From Galactobacter caseinivorans (GTDB lineage Bacteria; Actinomycetota; Actinomycetes; Actinomycetales; Micrococcaceae), in assembly GCF_003640665.1 (NCBI RefSeq), contig NZ_QQXL01000005.1, positions 186,001 to 250,000 on the forward strand: a stretch of DNA of 64,000 bases, given 5' to 3'. This document shows positions 44,172 to 53,437 of this stretch, one piece after another (position 1 is the stretch's first letter; each line of letters opens with the position of its first letter). The position numbers and the translations under genes were made by a program. Below the pieces are notes generated by a model. The model had not been told where the DNA came from and made no database searches. It was given only the letters and a program-made list of their open reading frames with translations.

Positions 44172-44202
44172 AACGCCCCGGGGACAACCACCTCGGGGCG
44201 TT
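44172..44202 (+). terminator. Intrinsic terminator between gcvH and sdaA
   Basis: AACGCCCCG (44172-44180) and CGGGGCGTT (44194-44202), 13-nt loop, followed by TCTCCC. It may attenuate read-through from the gcv operon into the serine dehydratase gene. Confidence 0.75.
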
Positions 44203-44253
44203 TCTCCCGGCACCGATCGGTGTTCGGACCCCGTTAGGCAAGGAGTGCACCCC

Positions 44254-45681
44254 GTGTACCTGAGCATCTTCGATCTCTTCTCCGTGGGCCTTGGCCCCAG
44301 CTCCTCCCACACCGTGGGCCCCCTTCGCGCTGGCGCGGACTTTGTCCAGCGACTCGCACAGGAGGCCACCCTGCCCAGCGTCGCCGGCCTCAAGGTGGAC
44401 GTTTACGGCTCCCTGTCCGCGACTGGCCGCGGCCACGGTACCTTCCCGGCCATCCTGCTTGGCTTGGAGGGGTACAAGGTGGAGGAGATCGGTCCGGAGC
44501 AGGCGGAGGCCCGCTACGCGGCGTGGGACGCAGGGGAACCGCTGCTGCTCGGCGCGCAGGTGACCGAGAACGCGGGCGTCGCCTTGGATTATCGCGTCGC
44601 TGACATGATCCAGCACCCGCTGACGGTGCTGCCGCGCCACACCAATGGCCTGCGCATCCAGGCCTTGGATGCGAGCGGTGCCGTGCTGGCGGACGAGACC
44701 TACTTCTCCATCGGCGGCGGCTTCATTGAGCGTCAGGGTGAGGGCGCCGCGCAGACGGGCGGCCACCTCGAGGTTGCGGAGCCCTATCCCTTTAACACCG
44801 GTGTGGAGCTGCTGGAGCAGTGCACCCGCCATGGCCTGAGCATCTCCGAGGTCGCGATGGCCAACGAGACCTCCTCCCGCACGCGGGAGGAAGTAGAGGC
44901 CGGCATCGACCACCTCTGGGACGTGATGGAGGCCTGCAAGGAATCTGCCCTGAGCAGGACCGGAACGCTGCCCGGGGGACTCAACGTGCGCCGTCGGGCA
45001 CCGGAATGGCACGCCCGCCTGCTCGCGGAGGACACCAACCGCGACTTTGAGTACTGGCAGGAGTGGGTCAACCTCGTGGCGCTGGCCGTCAACGAGGAGA
45101 ACGCGACGGGCGGCCGCATCGTCACCGCGCCCACCAACGGCGCCGCCGGCATCATCCCCGCGGTGGGCTTCTACGCCACGCACTACGCCAAGGCTTGCCG
45201 CGGCAAGGAGGAGGGTGTGCAGCGCGAGCAGGTGCGCCGCTACCTGCTCACCGCCGCCGCGATCGGCAATCTGTATAAGAAGCAGGCCTCCATCTCCGGC
45301 GCGGAGGTGGGCTGTCAGGGCGAGGTCGGCTCCGCGTCCTCCATGGCCGCAGCCGGCCTGGCGGAGGTGCTTGGTGGCACGCCGGAGCAGGTGGCCAACG
45401 CCGCGGAGATCGCCATGGAGCACAACCTTGGCCTGACCTGTGATCCCATCGGCGGGCTGGTGCAGATCCCCTGCATCGAGCGCAACGCCATTGCCTCCGC
45501 CAAGGCCGTGAACGCCTCACGCATGGCCATGATGGGAGACGGCGACCACCGTGTCAGCCTGGACGAGGTCATCATCACGATGCGCGAGACCGGCAAGGAC
45601 ATGAGCGAGAAGTACAAGGAGACCGCGCGCGGCGGCCTGGCCACCAACGGCGCGCTGACCGTCAACATCGTGGAGTGCTGA
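44254..45681 (+). CDS. sdaA: L-serine ammonia-lyase, [4Fe-4S] single-chain type
   Basis: Converts L-serine to pyruvate and ammonia. 475 residues with the N-terminal regulatory part ([24 protein letters not shown]) and the catalytic part. The cluster ligands are Cys354 (VGCQGE), Cys396 (LTCDPI) and Cys407 (IPCIER); the spacing 42 and 11 is that of characterised [4Fe-4S] serine dehydratases. GTG 44254 is preceded by AAGGAG at 8 nt. Placement after the glycine cleavage genes supports a route from glycine through serine (with hydroxymethyltransferase elsewhere) to pyruvate. Confidence 0.97.
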   Translation: MYLSIFDLFSVGLGPSSSHTVGPLRAGADFVQRLAQEATLPSVAGLKVDVYGSLSATGRGHGTFPAILLGLEGYKVEEIGPEQAEARYAAWDAGEPLLLGAQVTENAGVALDYRVADMIQHPLTVLPRHTNGLRIQALDASGAVLADETYFSIGGGFIERQGEGAAQTGGHLEVAEPYPFNTGVELLEQCTRHGLSISEVAMANETSSRTREEVEAGIDHLWDVMEACKESALSRTGTLPGGLNVRRRAPEWHARLLAEDTNRDFEYWQEWVNLVALAVNEENATGGRIVTAPTNGAAGIIPAVGFYATHYAKACRGKEEGVQREQVRRYLLTAAAIGNLYKKQASISGAEVGCQGEVGSASSMAAAGLAEVLGGTPEQVANAAEIAMEHNLGLTCDPIGGLVQIPCIERNAIASAKAVNASRMAMMGDGDHRVSLDEVIITMRETGKDMSEKYKETARGGLATNGALTVNIVEC

Positions 45682-45688
45682 GCGGGTC

Positions 45689-46066
45689 TTAGACCTGCAC
45701 GACGGCGGGCGCCGCGCGGCGCAGGGTCGTGACGACCCCGCGGTTGGTCACGGTGGTGACGGGGCCGTCGGTGCGCACCACCAGTTCCCCGGCAAAGCAG
45801 TCCACCGTGAGGTCGGTGACGGCGCGGGCGCCCTCATCGGCGCTCCACTCCATGGTTCGAATGCCGGTGTCCTCCGTGCTCCAGACCGGGCCGTCCACGG
45901 CCAGGATCCGGAAACGGGGGTTATTGCTGACCCCGTTGGGCACAATGAGCGCGCCGGCCGCCGGGTGGGCGGGCAGCTGCACAAACGTCCACTGGCCGGT
46001 TCGCACCGCCCGCCCATCCATGGTGACGGACTCCACGGCGTACTCGAGGTGCTCGGGGTTGCTCAT
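45689..46066 (-). CDS. Protein of unknown function
   Basis: A 125-residue, beta-rich soluble protein, convergent with sdaA. Notable parts are MSNPEHLEYAVESVTMDGRAVRTGQWTFVQLPAHPAAGALIVPNGVSNNPRFRILAVDG and GELVVRTDGPVTTVTNRGVVTTL. No motif or family was recognised. A TACCGT box (46073-46078 on the minus strand) stands 6 nt before the ATG, so it is likely transcribed from its own leaderless promoter. Coding bias is normal for the genome. Confidence 0.65.
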   Translation of the reverse strand: MSNPEHLEYAVESVTMDGRAVRTGQWTFVQLPAHPAAGALIVPNGVSNNPRFRILAVDGPVWSTEDTGIRTMEWSADEGARAVTDLTVDCFAGELVVRTDGPVTTVTNRGVVTTLRRAAPAVVQV

Positions 46067-46130
46067 GCTTCCACGGTAGCCCCGGCGACCGCGGCGTGGA
46101 AGAAGCCCGGCCCGCGAGGCGCTACGGCGG

Positions 46131-46394
46131 CTAGGCCCACTTCTGACCGATTTCGTCGTGCAACTGCTGGGTCTTCTGCACCATGAGCACGCCCTTCTTC
46201 ATGGACGTCTCCAGGCCCACCGCGGTGGCCACCGCCAGGATGGCGTCGCGCTGCTCAGGGTACTCGTCGGCGTCCCCGCCGTCCCACAGCTCCAGCCACT
46301 GATCCGTGGGGTCATCGCTGCCGTTGTCTGCCCAGACCTGGCAGATCAGATCAAGCTCGGCCTGCGTCATGGGACGGGTGGGGGTTGCGTACAT
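46131..46394 (-). CDS. Small protein of unknown function
   Basis: An 87-residue acidic protein (many Asp, Glu and Trp; MTQAELDLICQVWADNGSDDPTDQWLELWDGGDADEYPEQRDAIL, then KKGVLMVQKTQQLHDEIGQKW). No family recognised. It begins 39 nt after the stop of the upstream FAD oxidoreductase gene and may be the last gene of the polyamine catabolic operon, or independent. The ribosome binding site is weak. Confidence 0.6.
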   Translation of the reverse strand: MYATPTRPMTQAELDLICQVWADNGSDDPTDQWLELWDGGDADEYPEQRDAILAVATAVGLETSMKKGVLMVQKTQQLHDEIGQKWA

Positions 46395-46433
46395 GGTGGG
46401 ATCCCGCTTTCGTCAAAAAGGGTGGTGGTTTTT

Positions 46434-47840
46434 TTAGTGCCCGCGCCCCGACAGGGCGTTGGCAGCGTGAGCCCACCAACGCGTCGTCGAGCCGCGCCTG
46501 TCCTCTGATCTGTCCGCGCCGTAGAAGAGCGCATACATGGCATGCACCGCGATCCAGCGCAGCGGCTCCGGCTCCCACTTGCGCACTGTGCGGTTCACCC
46601 ACGGCATGCGGACCCGTTCAGTGTCCCAGCCCAAAACCAGGTCCGCAAGCGTCTGCCCGGCCACGTTCGTGGCCGTGACGCCGGTGCCCACGTAGCCGCC
46701 GGCCCAGCCCAGCCCCGTGGCAGGATCCAGGCCCACGGTGGATTTCCAATTGCGCGGCACGCCAAGCACGCCGGACCACGCGTGCTCAATCCCCACGCCA
46801 GTGGTGCCCGGGAACATGGAGTGCAGTTGGCGGCTCAGCGCCGCTACGGTCTCCGGGGGAGTATCCCCGTCCAGGTCCGTCGCCGAACCGTACTTGTACG
46901 GCTTGCCGCGCCCGCCGATCGCGATGCGCCCGTCCTTGGTGCGCTGCAGATACACGTAGCCGTGGGCCATGTCCTCCAGCGTCTCCGCGCCTTGCCAGCC
47001 CATCTCCTCCCACAGCGTGTCCCCGAGCGGCTCGGTGACGATCATGGAGGAGTTCATGGGCAGCCAGTCCCGCTTGAGGCCCTTGATGGACGCGGTGAAA
47101 CCCTCGGTGCAGCGCAGCAGCTGCGCCGCGCGCACCGTACCTCGATCCGTCACTGCCCTGGCGGTGAGCGCTCCGGCGGGCTGGCCCGCCGCGCGGCCCT
47201 CCAGGGAGAGCACGGTGGTGCCCTCATAGATCGTGACACCCAAGCGCTCGACGGCGTGTGCCAGGCCGCGTGCCAAACGCGCGGGTTGGATGCGGGCGCA
47301 GTGGGGAACGTACATGCCGCCCAGGGCTCCCGCGACCCTGACGCGCTGATTGGTCTCCGCCGCGCTGAGCAGCACGGCCTCATCCTCCGGCCATGACTCC
47401 TCATGCTTGGCCTCCGCCAGCAGGCGCCCCAGCTGGGCGGGATTGCGGGCCACCAGGAGCTCGCCGCCCTTCACGTAGTGCGCGTCGATGCCCTCGGCTG
47501 CGCAGACCCGGCCCACCTCGTCCACGGCCTCGTTAAAGATCTCCTGGAAGCGGCCCACCGTGGCGCGCCCCACCCGCTTGGCGTCATCCTCACGCCCGCC
47601 GGTGATGGAGTTGGCCACCCAGCCGCCGTTGCGCCCGGAGGCGCCGTAGCCCACATGATGGGCCTCCAGCACGGCGATGCGCAGAGCGGGATCCGCCTTG
47701 GCCAGGTAGTAGGCGCTCCACAGGCCTGTGTAGCCGGCGCCCACGATCGCCACGTCCACGTCTAGGTCCCCGTCGAGGGCGGGACGGGGCGGCTCCGGAT
47801 CCAGTTGGGAGAACCAGAAGGAGACCTCCCCGTTGCGCAT
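46434..47840 (-). CDS. FAD-dependent amine oxidoreductase (DAO/PuuB-like)
   Basis: Flavoprotein of the D-amino-acid-oxidase-like superfamily, 468 residues. FAD-binding DVAIVGAGYTGLWSAYYLAKADP near residue 27 (GxGxxG) and SGRNGGWVANSITGG near residue 70 are typical of PuuB and gamma-glutamylputrescine oxidase relatives. C-terminal WAGGYVGTGVTATNVAGQTLADLVLG is the second conserved block. It oxidises a primary or secondary amine, probably a polyamine derivative, given the adjacent aldehyde dehydrogenase and potABCD importer. ATG 47840 lies 9 nt after the ALDH stop. Exact substrate is inferred. Confidence 0.88.
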   Translation of the reverse strand: MRNGEVSFWFSQLDPEPPRPALDGDLDVDVAIVGAGYTGLWSAYYLAKADPALRIAVLEAHHVGYGASGRNGGWVANSITGGREDDAKRVGRATVGRFQEIFNEAVDEVGRVCAAEGIDAHYVKGGELLVARNPAQLGRLLAEAKHEESWPEDEAVLLSAAETNQRVRVAGALGGMYVPHCARIQPARLARGLAHAVERLGVTIYEGTTVLSLEGRAAGQPAGALTARAVTDRGTVRAAQLLRCTEGFTASIKGLKRDWLPMNSSMIVTEPLGDTLWEEMGWQGAETLEDMAHGYVYLQRTKDGRIAIGGRGKPYKYGSATDLDGDTPPETVAALSRQLHSMFPGTTGVGIEHAWSGVLGVPRNWKSTVGLDPATGLGWAGGYVGTGVTATNVAGQTLADLVLGWDTERVRMPWVNRTVRKWEPEPLRWIAVHAMYALFYGADRSEDRRGSTTRWWAHAANALSGRGH

Positions 47841-47849
47841 GGCGAGGCC

Positions 47850-49346
47850 CTACTTGGCGGTGCGGTCGGTGAAGACGGTGTCCTGCCAGGCGCGGCGGGG
47901 CCCCTCCTCCTGGTTGATCAGGACGTGCTTAACCTGCGTGTATTCCTCGAAGGAGTACATGCTCATGTCCTTGCCAAAGCCGGAGTCCTTGTACCCGCCG
48001 TGGGGCATCTCCGAGAGGATGGAGATGTGGTCGTTGATCCACACGCAACCGGCCTGGATGCGGCTGGAGGCGCGCATGGCGCGGTTCACGTCGCGGGTCC
48101 AGGCGGAGGCGGCCAGGCCGTACGGGGTGTCATTGGCCAACTCGTAGGCTTCCTCCTCCGTTTCAAAGGGCAGCGCCACCAGGACTGGACCAAACACCTC
48201 GTCCTGCACAATCTCCGAGTCCTGCGCACAATCGACGATCAGGGTGGGGCGGTAGAAGTAGCCGTCCAGCTCCGGGATAGTGCCGCCGGCCAGGACCGTG
48301 GCGCCGGCCTCGCGGGCACGGTCCACCATCCCGGCGATCTTGTCGCGGTGCACCTGGGAGACCTGCGAGCCCATGTCCGTGTCAGGATCCTGCGGGTCAC
48401 CGACCACCATGGCGTCCATCAGCTGCGCCACGCGCGCCGTGAACTTCTCAAACACGGAGGAGTGCACATAGGCGCGGGTGGCCGCCGTGCAGTCCTGGCC
48501 CGCGTTGATGGTGGAGCCACCCACGGCCCCCTGCGCCGCAGCCTCCACGTCAGCATCCGCAAAGACCACCAGCGGGGCCTTGCCGCCCAACTCCAGGTGC
48601 ACGCGCATGCCCTTCTCTGAGGCCATGGACATGATCTGGCGGCCCACCGCGGTGGAGCCAGTGAAGGAGCTCATCCGCACATCCGGGTGGCGCACCAGCT
48701 GCGCGCCCACCAGGGTGCCGCGGCCCACCACCACGTTCACGACGCCGGCTGGCAACCCGGCAGCCGTGGCCGCCTCCGCAAAGAGCAGGCTGGTGCCCGG
48801 GGTAATCTCCGCCGGCTTCAGAACAATGGTGTTCCCGGCCGCGATGGCGGGCAGGATCTTCCACGCCGCCATCTGCAGCGGGTAGTTCCACGGCGCGATG
48901 GAGCCCACCACGCCGATGGACTCGCGGCGCACAAAGCTGGTGGTATTGCCCACGTAGTCCGCTGCGGCCAGGCCGGCCAGGTGGCGCGCGGCCCCGGCAA
49001 AGAACTCCGCATTGTCCACGGTGCCCGGCACATCAAACTCCGCAGACATGCGCAGGGTCTTGCCGGTCTGCGCCGTCTCCACCGCGGCCAGCAGCTCCGC
49101 CCGCGCGTCCAACTCCTTGGCCAGCGCGGCCACGTGCGCGCTGCGCTCGCCCGGGGTGAGCGCCGCCCACGCCGGCCAGGCCGCCTTGGCGGCCGCAACG
49201 GCGTCGTTCACGTCTTGCTCCGAGGCGTAGTCAACATATTCGGCCACCTGGGCGGTCGCCGGGTTCACCCGATCCCCGCCCTCGCCACCGCCGACGCGCC
49301 AGGCGCCGTTGATGAATTGGTGGCCCTGATCAAAGCTGTAGGTCAT
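47850..49346 (-). CDS. NAD(P)-dependent aldehyde dehydrogenase (gamma-aminobutyraldehyde type)
   Basis: ALDH superfamily enzyme of 498 residues. The nucleophile is Cys286 in INAGQDCTAATR, and the general-base Glu is in LELGGKAPLVVF about 34 residues before; the Rossmann segment has SIAPWNYPLQMAAWKI. The GQDCTAAT form is usual in gamma-aminobutyraldehyde dehydrogenases (PatD/YdcW) and related polyamine enzymes. It would oxidise 4-aminobutanal to GABA from the aminotransferase or the amine oxidases in the same operon. AGGAG lies before ATG 49346. Confidence 0.93.
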   Translation of the reverse strand: MTYSFDQGHQFINGAWRVGGGEGGDRVNPATAQVAEYVDYASEQDVNDAVAAAKAAWPAWAALTPGERSAHVAALAKELDARAELLAAVETAQTGKTLRMSAEFDVPGTVDNAEFFAGAARHLAGLAAADYVGNTTSFVRRESIGVVGSIAPWNYPLQMAAWKILPAIAAGNTIVLKPAEITPGTSLLFAEAATAAGLPAGVVNVVVGRGTLVGAQLVRHPDVRMSSFTGSTAVGRQIMSMASEKGMRVHLELGGKAPLVVFADADVEAAAQGAVGGSTINAGQDCTAATRAYVHSSVFEKFTARVAQLMDAMVVGDPQDPDTDMGSQVSQVHRDKIAGMVDRAREAGATVLAGGTIPELDGYFYRPTLIVDCAQDSEIVQDEVFGPVLVALPFETEEEAYELANDTPYGLAASAWTRDVNRAMRASSRIQAGCVWINDHISILSEMPHGGYKDSGFGKDMSMYSFEEYTQVKHVLINQEEGPRRAWQDTVFTDRTAK

Positions 49347-49379
49347 GGTGATGCTCCTGTGGTTAAGCAGTGTCAGAGG

Positions 49380-49769
49380 TTAGGCCATCTCAGGGGTGTG
49401 CGGCGCGAACCACACCTTGCGCAGTGCGGACGTCACCGTCCACGTGGTGTGCATGCCAGCGTGCAGGCGCACGATGGACCCGGGGATCAGGTGCAGGGTG
49501 CGCGCCGGCGCGCCCCCGAACGGCGCAATCAGCACCGTGCCCTCTCCAGCGGTGACCACAAACACCTCGTCCGCCTCCACATCCGTGGCGGTCCCCACGC
49601 TCATCTCCCAGAGGCCGTATTCGGCGCCGCCCAGGGTGCCCAACTCGGCGATTCCCGCCTGGGGAGCGCCGGTCAGGATCTCCTCGGGGGGCAGCGCCTC
49701 CAACTGCACGGGGCAGGCATTGGCGTCCACCACCAACTGACCGTTCAGGTGGCCGTTGCCGGGGTTCAT
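49380..49769 (-). CDS. Cupin-domain protein
   Basis: A 129-residue single cupin beta-barrel. The fold shows WEMSVGTATDVEADEVFVVTAGEGTVLIAPFGGAPARTLHLIPGSIVRLHAGMHTTWTV; metal ligands of cupin motif 1 are partly replaced (DVEADEVFVV has Glu but no HxH), while a His is left in RLHAGMHTTW. It overlaps the upstream oxidoreductase gene by ATGA and precedes the ALDH gene, so it belongs to the polyamine operon. Similar small cupins in such operons have no proven role; it may bind an amine or the regulator. Confidence 0.85.
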   Translation of the reverse strand: MNPGNGHLNGQLVVDANACPVQLEALPPEEILTGAPQAGIAELGTLGGAEYGLWEMSVGTATDVEADEVFVVTAGEGTVLIAPFGGAPARTLHLIPGSIVRLHAGMHTTWTVTSALRKVWFAPHTPEMA

Positions 49770-51235
49770 GAGTCAAACCCCATGCCCACGGCGTCCATCA
49801 CCTTCAGGAACGGCCCACGCTTGCCCTCATTCCGGTCAGCCTTGATCAGGCCGCGCGTCATGAGTTGCACGCCCATCCACGCCACCGGCTCCGGGGGGAA
49901 GGGCAACGGCTTCTTGCGCACCATCTTCAGGCGCGTCAGCTCCGTCTCCTGGCCTGAGAGCAGGTCAAGCATCACGTCCGCCGCAAAGCGCGTGGCGCCC
50001 ACCCCCAGCCCGGTGAAGCCAGCCACCGAGGCCACCTTCTGGTGCAAGGCGGTGTCAAAGAAGGAGAAGAAGCGGCTGCAGGTATCGATGGCGCCGCCCC
50101 ACGCGTGAGAGAACTTGACCTCACCCAACTGCGGGAAGGTGCCAAGGAAGTGCGCCGCGAGCTTGCGGTAGGTCTCCTCATGATGGTCATACTCCGGGCG
50201 CACTTGACGGCCAAAGTGGTACACGGCGTCGTAGCCGCCCCACAGGATGCGCAGGCGCCCCTGCGCATCGCGGGTGGTGCGGGAGTAGTGGAAGCGATTG
50301 GTCAGATCCGCCAGGCCCTGCCCGTTCTCCCACCCCAGCGCATCCTCCTGCTCCTGGGTGAGCGGCTCCGTCATCAGCGCGTAGTCATACACCGGCACCG
50401 TGAAGAGCCGGTTGCGTTTGATCAGCGAGGGGAACACATTGGTCGCCAGCGCCACGCGCGCGGCATGCACCCGCCCATTGGCCGCCGCCAACACCACGCC
50501 CTCGCTGTCCTCCTCCATGGAGGTGACCTGGGAGTACTCGTGAATCTGCACGCCAAGTTCAAGGCAGACCCGGCGCAGCTCCCAGGCGAGCTTGGCCGGG
50601 TTCAGCACCGCCGTCTCCGGCCGGTCCCAGTACCCGGCTAGGAAGAGGGGAGAGTTGATCTGGGCGCGCACGCCCTCCGCGTCCAGCAGATCCGGGTCCT
50701 GGGGGCCCTGGGCCATCTCGTGGATCCACTCCACCTCGTGGGGGTTGACGGCCACGTTGAGCGTTCCGACGCGTTCCCAATCGCAATCCATGGAGTAGCG
50801 GGCGATGCTCTGCCCCATCTCCTCCAGGTTCTTGAGGCCAAGCTGCGCCAGGAGCGGGTACTCCTCTGGCAGGTGCTTGAGGCCGTTGGCCTCGCCGTGC
50901 ACCAGGGACGCATCGCAGAAGCCGCCGTTGCGCCCTGAGGCGGCCCAGCCGATCCGCTGGCCCTCAAGGAGCACGACGCCGCGGTGCGGGTCGCGCTCCT
51001 TGGCTCGCAGTGCGGTCCACAGGCCCGCGAAGCCCCCACCCACCACGGCAAGGTCTGTGTTGACCTCACCCTCCAGCGCCGGGAGCGGCGCCGGGCGGCC
51101 GGGGTCATCCAGCCAGTAGGGGGTGTGAGAGACGGCCTCGAGTGAGGCGTCGATACGCCCCGTGGGGATCTCTGCCTCCACCCTGTCGTAGGTCGTGGCG
51201 TGCTCGCGGTCGGGAGTGTTGTGGCCGCTGGGCAT
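49766..51235 (-). CDS. FAD-dependent amine oxidoreductase, second paralogue
   Basis: A 489-residue flavoprotein of the DAO/PuuB family. FAD site DLAVVGGGFAGLWTALRAKERDPHRGVVLLEGQ near residues 43-72, and ASGRNGGFCDASLVHGEANG follows. It is related to the other amine oxidoreductase in the operon but not nearly identical, so the two probably act on different amines. ATG 51235 follows AAAGGA; the longer open frame has no family sequence. A hairpin (51294-51316) lies between it and the aminotransferase gene upstream. Confidence 0.88.
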   Translation of the reverse strand: MPSGHNTPDREHATTYDRVEAEIPTGRIDASLEAVSHTPYWLDDPGRPAPLPALEGEVNTDLAVVGGGFAGLWTALRAKERDPHRGVVLLEGQRIGWAASGRNGGFCDASLVHGEANGLKHLPEEYPLLAQLGLKNLEEMGQSIARYSMDCDWERVGTLNVAVNPHEVEWIHEMAQGPQDPDLLDAEGVRAQINSPLFLAGYWDRPETAVLNPAKLAWELRRVCLELGVQIHEYSQVTSMEEDSEGVVLAAANGRVHAARVALATNVFPSLIKRNRLFTVPVYDYALMTEPLTQEQEDALGWENGQGLADLTNRFHYSRTTRDAQGRLRILWGGYDAVYHFGRQVRPEYDHHEETYRKLAAHFLGTFPQLGEVKFSHAWGGAIDTCSRFFSFFDTALHQKVASVAGFTGLGVGATRFAADVMLDLLSGQETELTRLKMVRKKPLPFPPEPVAWMGVQLMTRGLIKADRNEGKRGPFLKVMDAVGMGFDS

Positions 51236-51293
51236 GGCTATCGCGTCCTTTGCGATGCTCCGGGAGAGTCCGGATGGTGTGCCGGGGTCGGAA

Positions 51294-51316
51294 CCGGTGC
51301 AGCAGGGCTGCACCGG
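51294..51316 (-). promoter_or_regulatory. Intercistronic hairpin after the aminotransferase gene
   Basis: CCGGTGCAGC (51294-51303), AGG, GCTGCACCGG (51307-51316). It lies between the aminotransferase stop (51339) and the next gene and may stabilise or partly end the upstream mRNA segment. Confidence 0.6.
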
Positions 51317-51338
51317 AACCCGGCAGGTGTTGCATGGA

Positions 51339-52745
51339 TCAGATGTGGTTCTGAGCCTCTGTGAGGACCGAGCGCAGGATGGACTCGATCTCCGTGAACT
51401 CCGGCTGACCAATCGTCAGCGGCGGTGCCAGCTGAATCACCGGATCGCCGCGATCATCAGCGCGGCAGTACAGGCCGGCGTCATACAGGGCGGTGGAGAG
51501 GAACCCGCGCAACAGGCGCTCGGACTCGTCCTCGTTGAAGGTCTCCTTGGTGTTCTTGTCCTTGACTAGCTCGATGCCGTAGAAGTAACCGGCACCGCGC
51601 ACGTCTCCCACGATGGGCAGGTCGAGGAGCTGAGAGAGCGTGGACTTGAACGCAGCGGCGTTGTCCTTCACGCGCTGGTTCAGGTTCTCGCGCTCAAAGA
51701 TGTCCAGGTTGGCCAGCGCCACAGCAGCGGAGACGGGATGACCGCCAAAAGTATAGCCGTGGTAGAAGGTCGTCTCGCCCTTCGTGAACGGCTCAAAGAG
51801 ACGGTCGGAGGCAATCATGGCGCCGATGGGTGCGTACCCGGAGGTCATGCCCTTGGCGCACGTGATGATGTCCGGCGTATAGCCAAAGTCCTGGCAGGCA
51901 AACATGGAGCCCACGCGGCCAAAGGCGCAGATGACCTCGTCGGAGACCAGGAGCACGTCGTTCTCGTCGCAGATCTCGCGCACGCGCTGGAAGTACCCGG
52001 GGGGAGGGGGGAAGCAGCCGCCGGAGTTCTGCACCGGCTCAAGGAAGACGGCGGCGATGGAGTCCGCGCCCTCAAACTCGATCTGCTCGCGGATGCGCTC
52101 AGCGGCCCAGTACCCAAACTCCTCCTCGTTCTCAGAGAAGGCCTCCGGGGCTCGGTAGAAGTTGGTATTGGGGACGCGGAAGGTGCCCGGAACCAGCGGC
52201 TCAAACGGGGTCTTCATGTCCGGAAGGGAGGTGATGGCCAGGGCGCCCTGCGGGGTGCCGTGATAAGCCAGCGCGCGGGAGATGACCTTGGTCTTGCCCG
52301 GCTTGCCCTGCAGCTTCCAGAACTGCTTGGCCAGCTTGAAGGCGGACTCAACGGCCTCACCGCCACCGGTGGTGAAGAACACGCGATTCAGGTCACCGGG
52401 AGCGTAGTTGGCCAGGCGCTCGGCCAGGTCAATGGCCGGCTCGTGGGCGTAGGACCACAGCGGCATGAAGGGCAGCTTCTCCGCCTGCTTGGCAGCGGCC
52501 TCCGCCAGCTCCTTGCGGCCGTGGCCCACCTGGACCACAAAGAGGCCGGCCAGGCCGTCAATGTACTTCTTGCCCGCGTCGTCAAAAATGTGGTGGCCCT
52601 CGCCGCGCACAATCGTGGGGATCTTGGCGTTGTTGTTCACGATGTTGGAGTGGCGTGCCATGTGCATCCACAGGTGATCGCGAGCCGCCTCGTGGCGAGG
52701 AGTGCCGGCCGGAGTGAGGTTGTTGGAACCGTTGGTCAGTGTCAT
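51339..52745 (-). CDS. Class III aminotransferase, putrescine/polyamine type
   Basis: PLP aminotransferase of 468 residues, group of aspartate aminotransferase-like class III enzymes such as putrescine-pyruvate (SpuC) and beta-alanine-pyruvate transaminase. PLP Lys298 is in ITCAKGMTSGYAPIG; LFVVQVGHGRKELAEA, VFFTTGGGEAVESAFKLAKQFW and LVSDEVICAFGRVG are the usual motifs. It would convert putrescine to 4-aminobutanal, the substrate of the ALDH downstream. It overlaps the Lrp/AsnC gene by ATGA, which suggests a coregulated operon. Confidence 0.92.
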   Translation of the reverse strand: MTLTNGSNNLTPAGTPRHEAARDHLWMHMARHSNIVNNNAKIPTIVRGEGHHIFDDAGKKYIDGLAGLFVVQVGHGRKELAEAAAKQAEKLPFMPLWSYAHEPAIDLAERLANYAPGDLNRVFFTTGGGEAVESAFKLAKQFWKLQGKPGKTKVISRALAYHGTPQGALAITSLPDMKTPFEPLVPGTFRVPNTNFYRAPEAFSENEEEFGYWAAERIREQIEFEGADSIAAVFLEPVQNSGGCFPPPPGYFQRVREICDENDVLLVSDEVICAFGRVGSMFACQDFGYTPDIITCAKGMTSGYAPIGAMIASDRLFEPFTKGETTFYHGYTFGGHPVSAAVALANLDIFERENLNQRVKDNAAAFKSTLSQLLDLPIVGDVRGAGYFYGIELVKDKNTKETFNEDESERLLRGFLSTALYDAGLYCRADDRGDPVIQLAPPLTIGQPEFTEIESILRSVLTEAQNHI

Positions 52746-53224
52746 CTTGTACCCCAGTTGTAGGTCTGTTTACGAAGGGAGAGATAAAGCAGCGTCTCGG
52801 TGGATTCCACCTGGTCGACGCTACGAATGTGGTTGATGATGCGTAGGAGGTCTTGGTCATCCGACGCCACGACCTCTGCCAGGACGTCATAGTGGCCAGC
52901 CACCACCACGCAGTAATCCACTTCGGGGAACTGCGCAATGAGATCCGCCGCCGCACGCATGTCGCCGCGGGTGCGTATCCCGATCATGGCCTGCCGTGCG
53001 AACCCCAATTGCGTGGGATCGGTCACGGCCACCACCTGAATCACCTGCGCCTCGATGAGACGCTGTACCCGCTGCCGTGTTGCCGCCTCGCTCAGGCCAA
53101 CGGCCTTGCCAATGGCTGAGTATGAGCGGCGGCCGTCCTCCTGCAACTGCTCGATGATCGCCTTATTGGTGGTGTCCACGAAGGCGAGCTCGGAGCCGGA
53201 GTGCGGCGCGGGCGGATGGGACAT
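52742..53224 (-). CDS. Lrp/AsnC-family transcriptional regulator
   Basis: A 160-residue regulator. Helix-turn-helix at residues 15-60 (TNKAIIEQLQEDGRRSYSAIGKAVGLSEAATRQRVQRLIEAQVIQVVAVTDP) and a C-terminal RAM ligand domain (VVVAGHYDVLAEVVASDDQDLLRIINHIRSVDQVEST). First gene of the polyamine catabolic operon; AGGAGG precedes ATG 53224. A TAGGCT -10 box (53276-53281) lies about 50 nt upstream on the minus strand. It probably senses a polyamine or amino acid and controls both this operon and the divergent potDABC genes. Confidence 0.94.
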   Translation of the reverse strand: MSHPPAPHSGSELAFVDTTNKAIIEQLQEDGRRSYSAIGKAVGLSEAATRQRVQRLIEAQVIQVVAVTDPTQLGFARQAMIGIRTRGDMRAAADLIAQFPEVDYCVVVAGHYDVLAEVVASDDQDLLRIINHIRSVDQVESTETLLYLSLRKQTYNWGTR

Positions 53225-53275
53225 CTGTGATCTACCTCCTGCAGCCCCGACTGGATGTGATGGGGCACACCACCG

Positions 53276-53281
53276 AGCCTA
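53276..53281 (-). promoter_or_regulatory. -10 box TAGGCT of the polyamine catabolic operon
   Basis: TAGGCT on the minus strand, about 50 nt before the Lrp/AsnC start, which leaves room for a leader with AGGAGG. The low-GC stretch at 53320-53365 next to it would suit binding of an Lrp-type regulator. Confidence 0.5.
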
Positions 53282-53437
53282 GCCCAGTGCAATCAGTTGC
53301 GGAACCCGTGACTCACAACGGAATCATTTCTGACTCCAAACATTTACGACGATTGCTATTGAGTTGTGACGCACGTCTCTGCCATGATCGCTGTGATCCC
53401 TCAGGGGGCCAGACCTGTATCGGGAGAGTGAGGAACC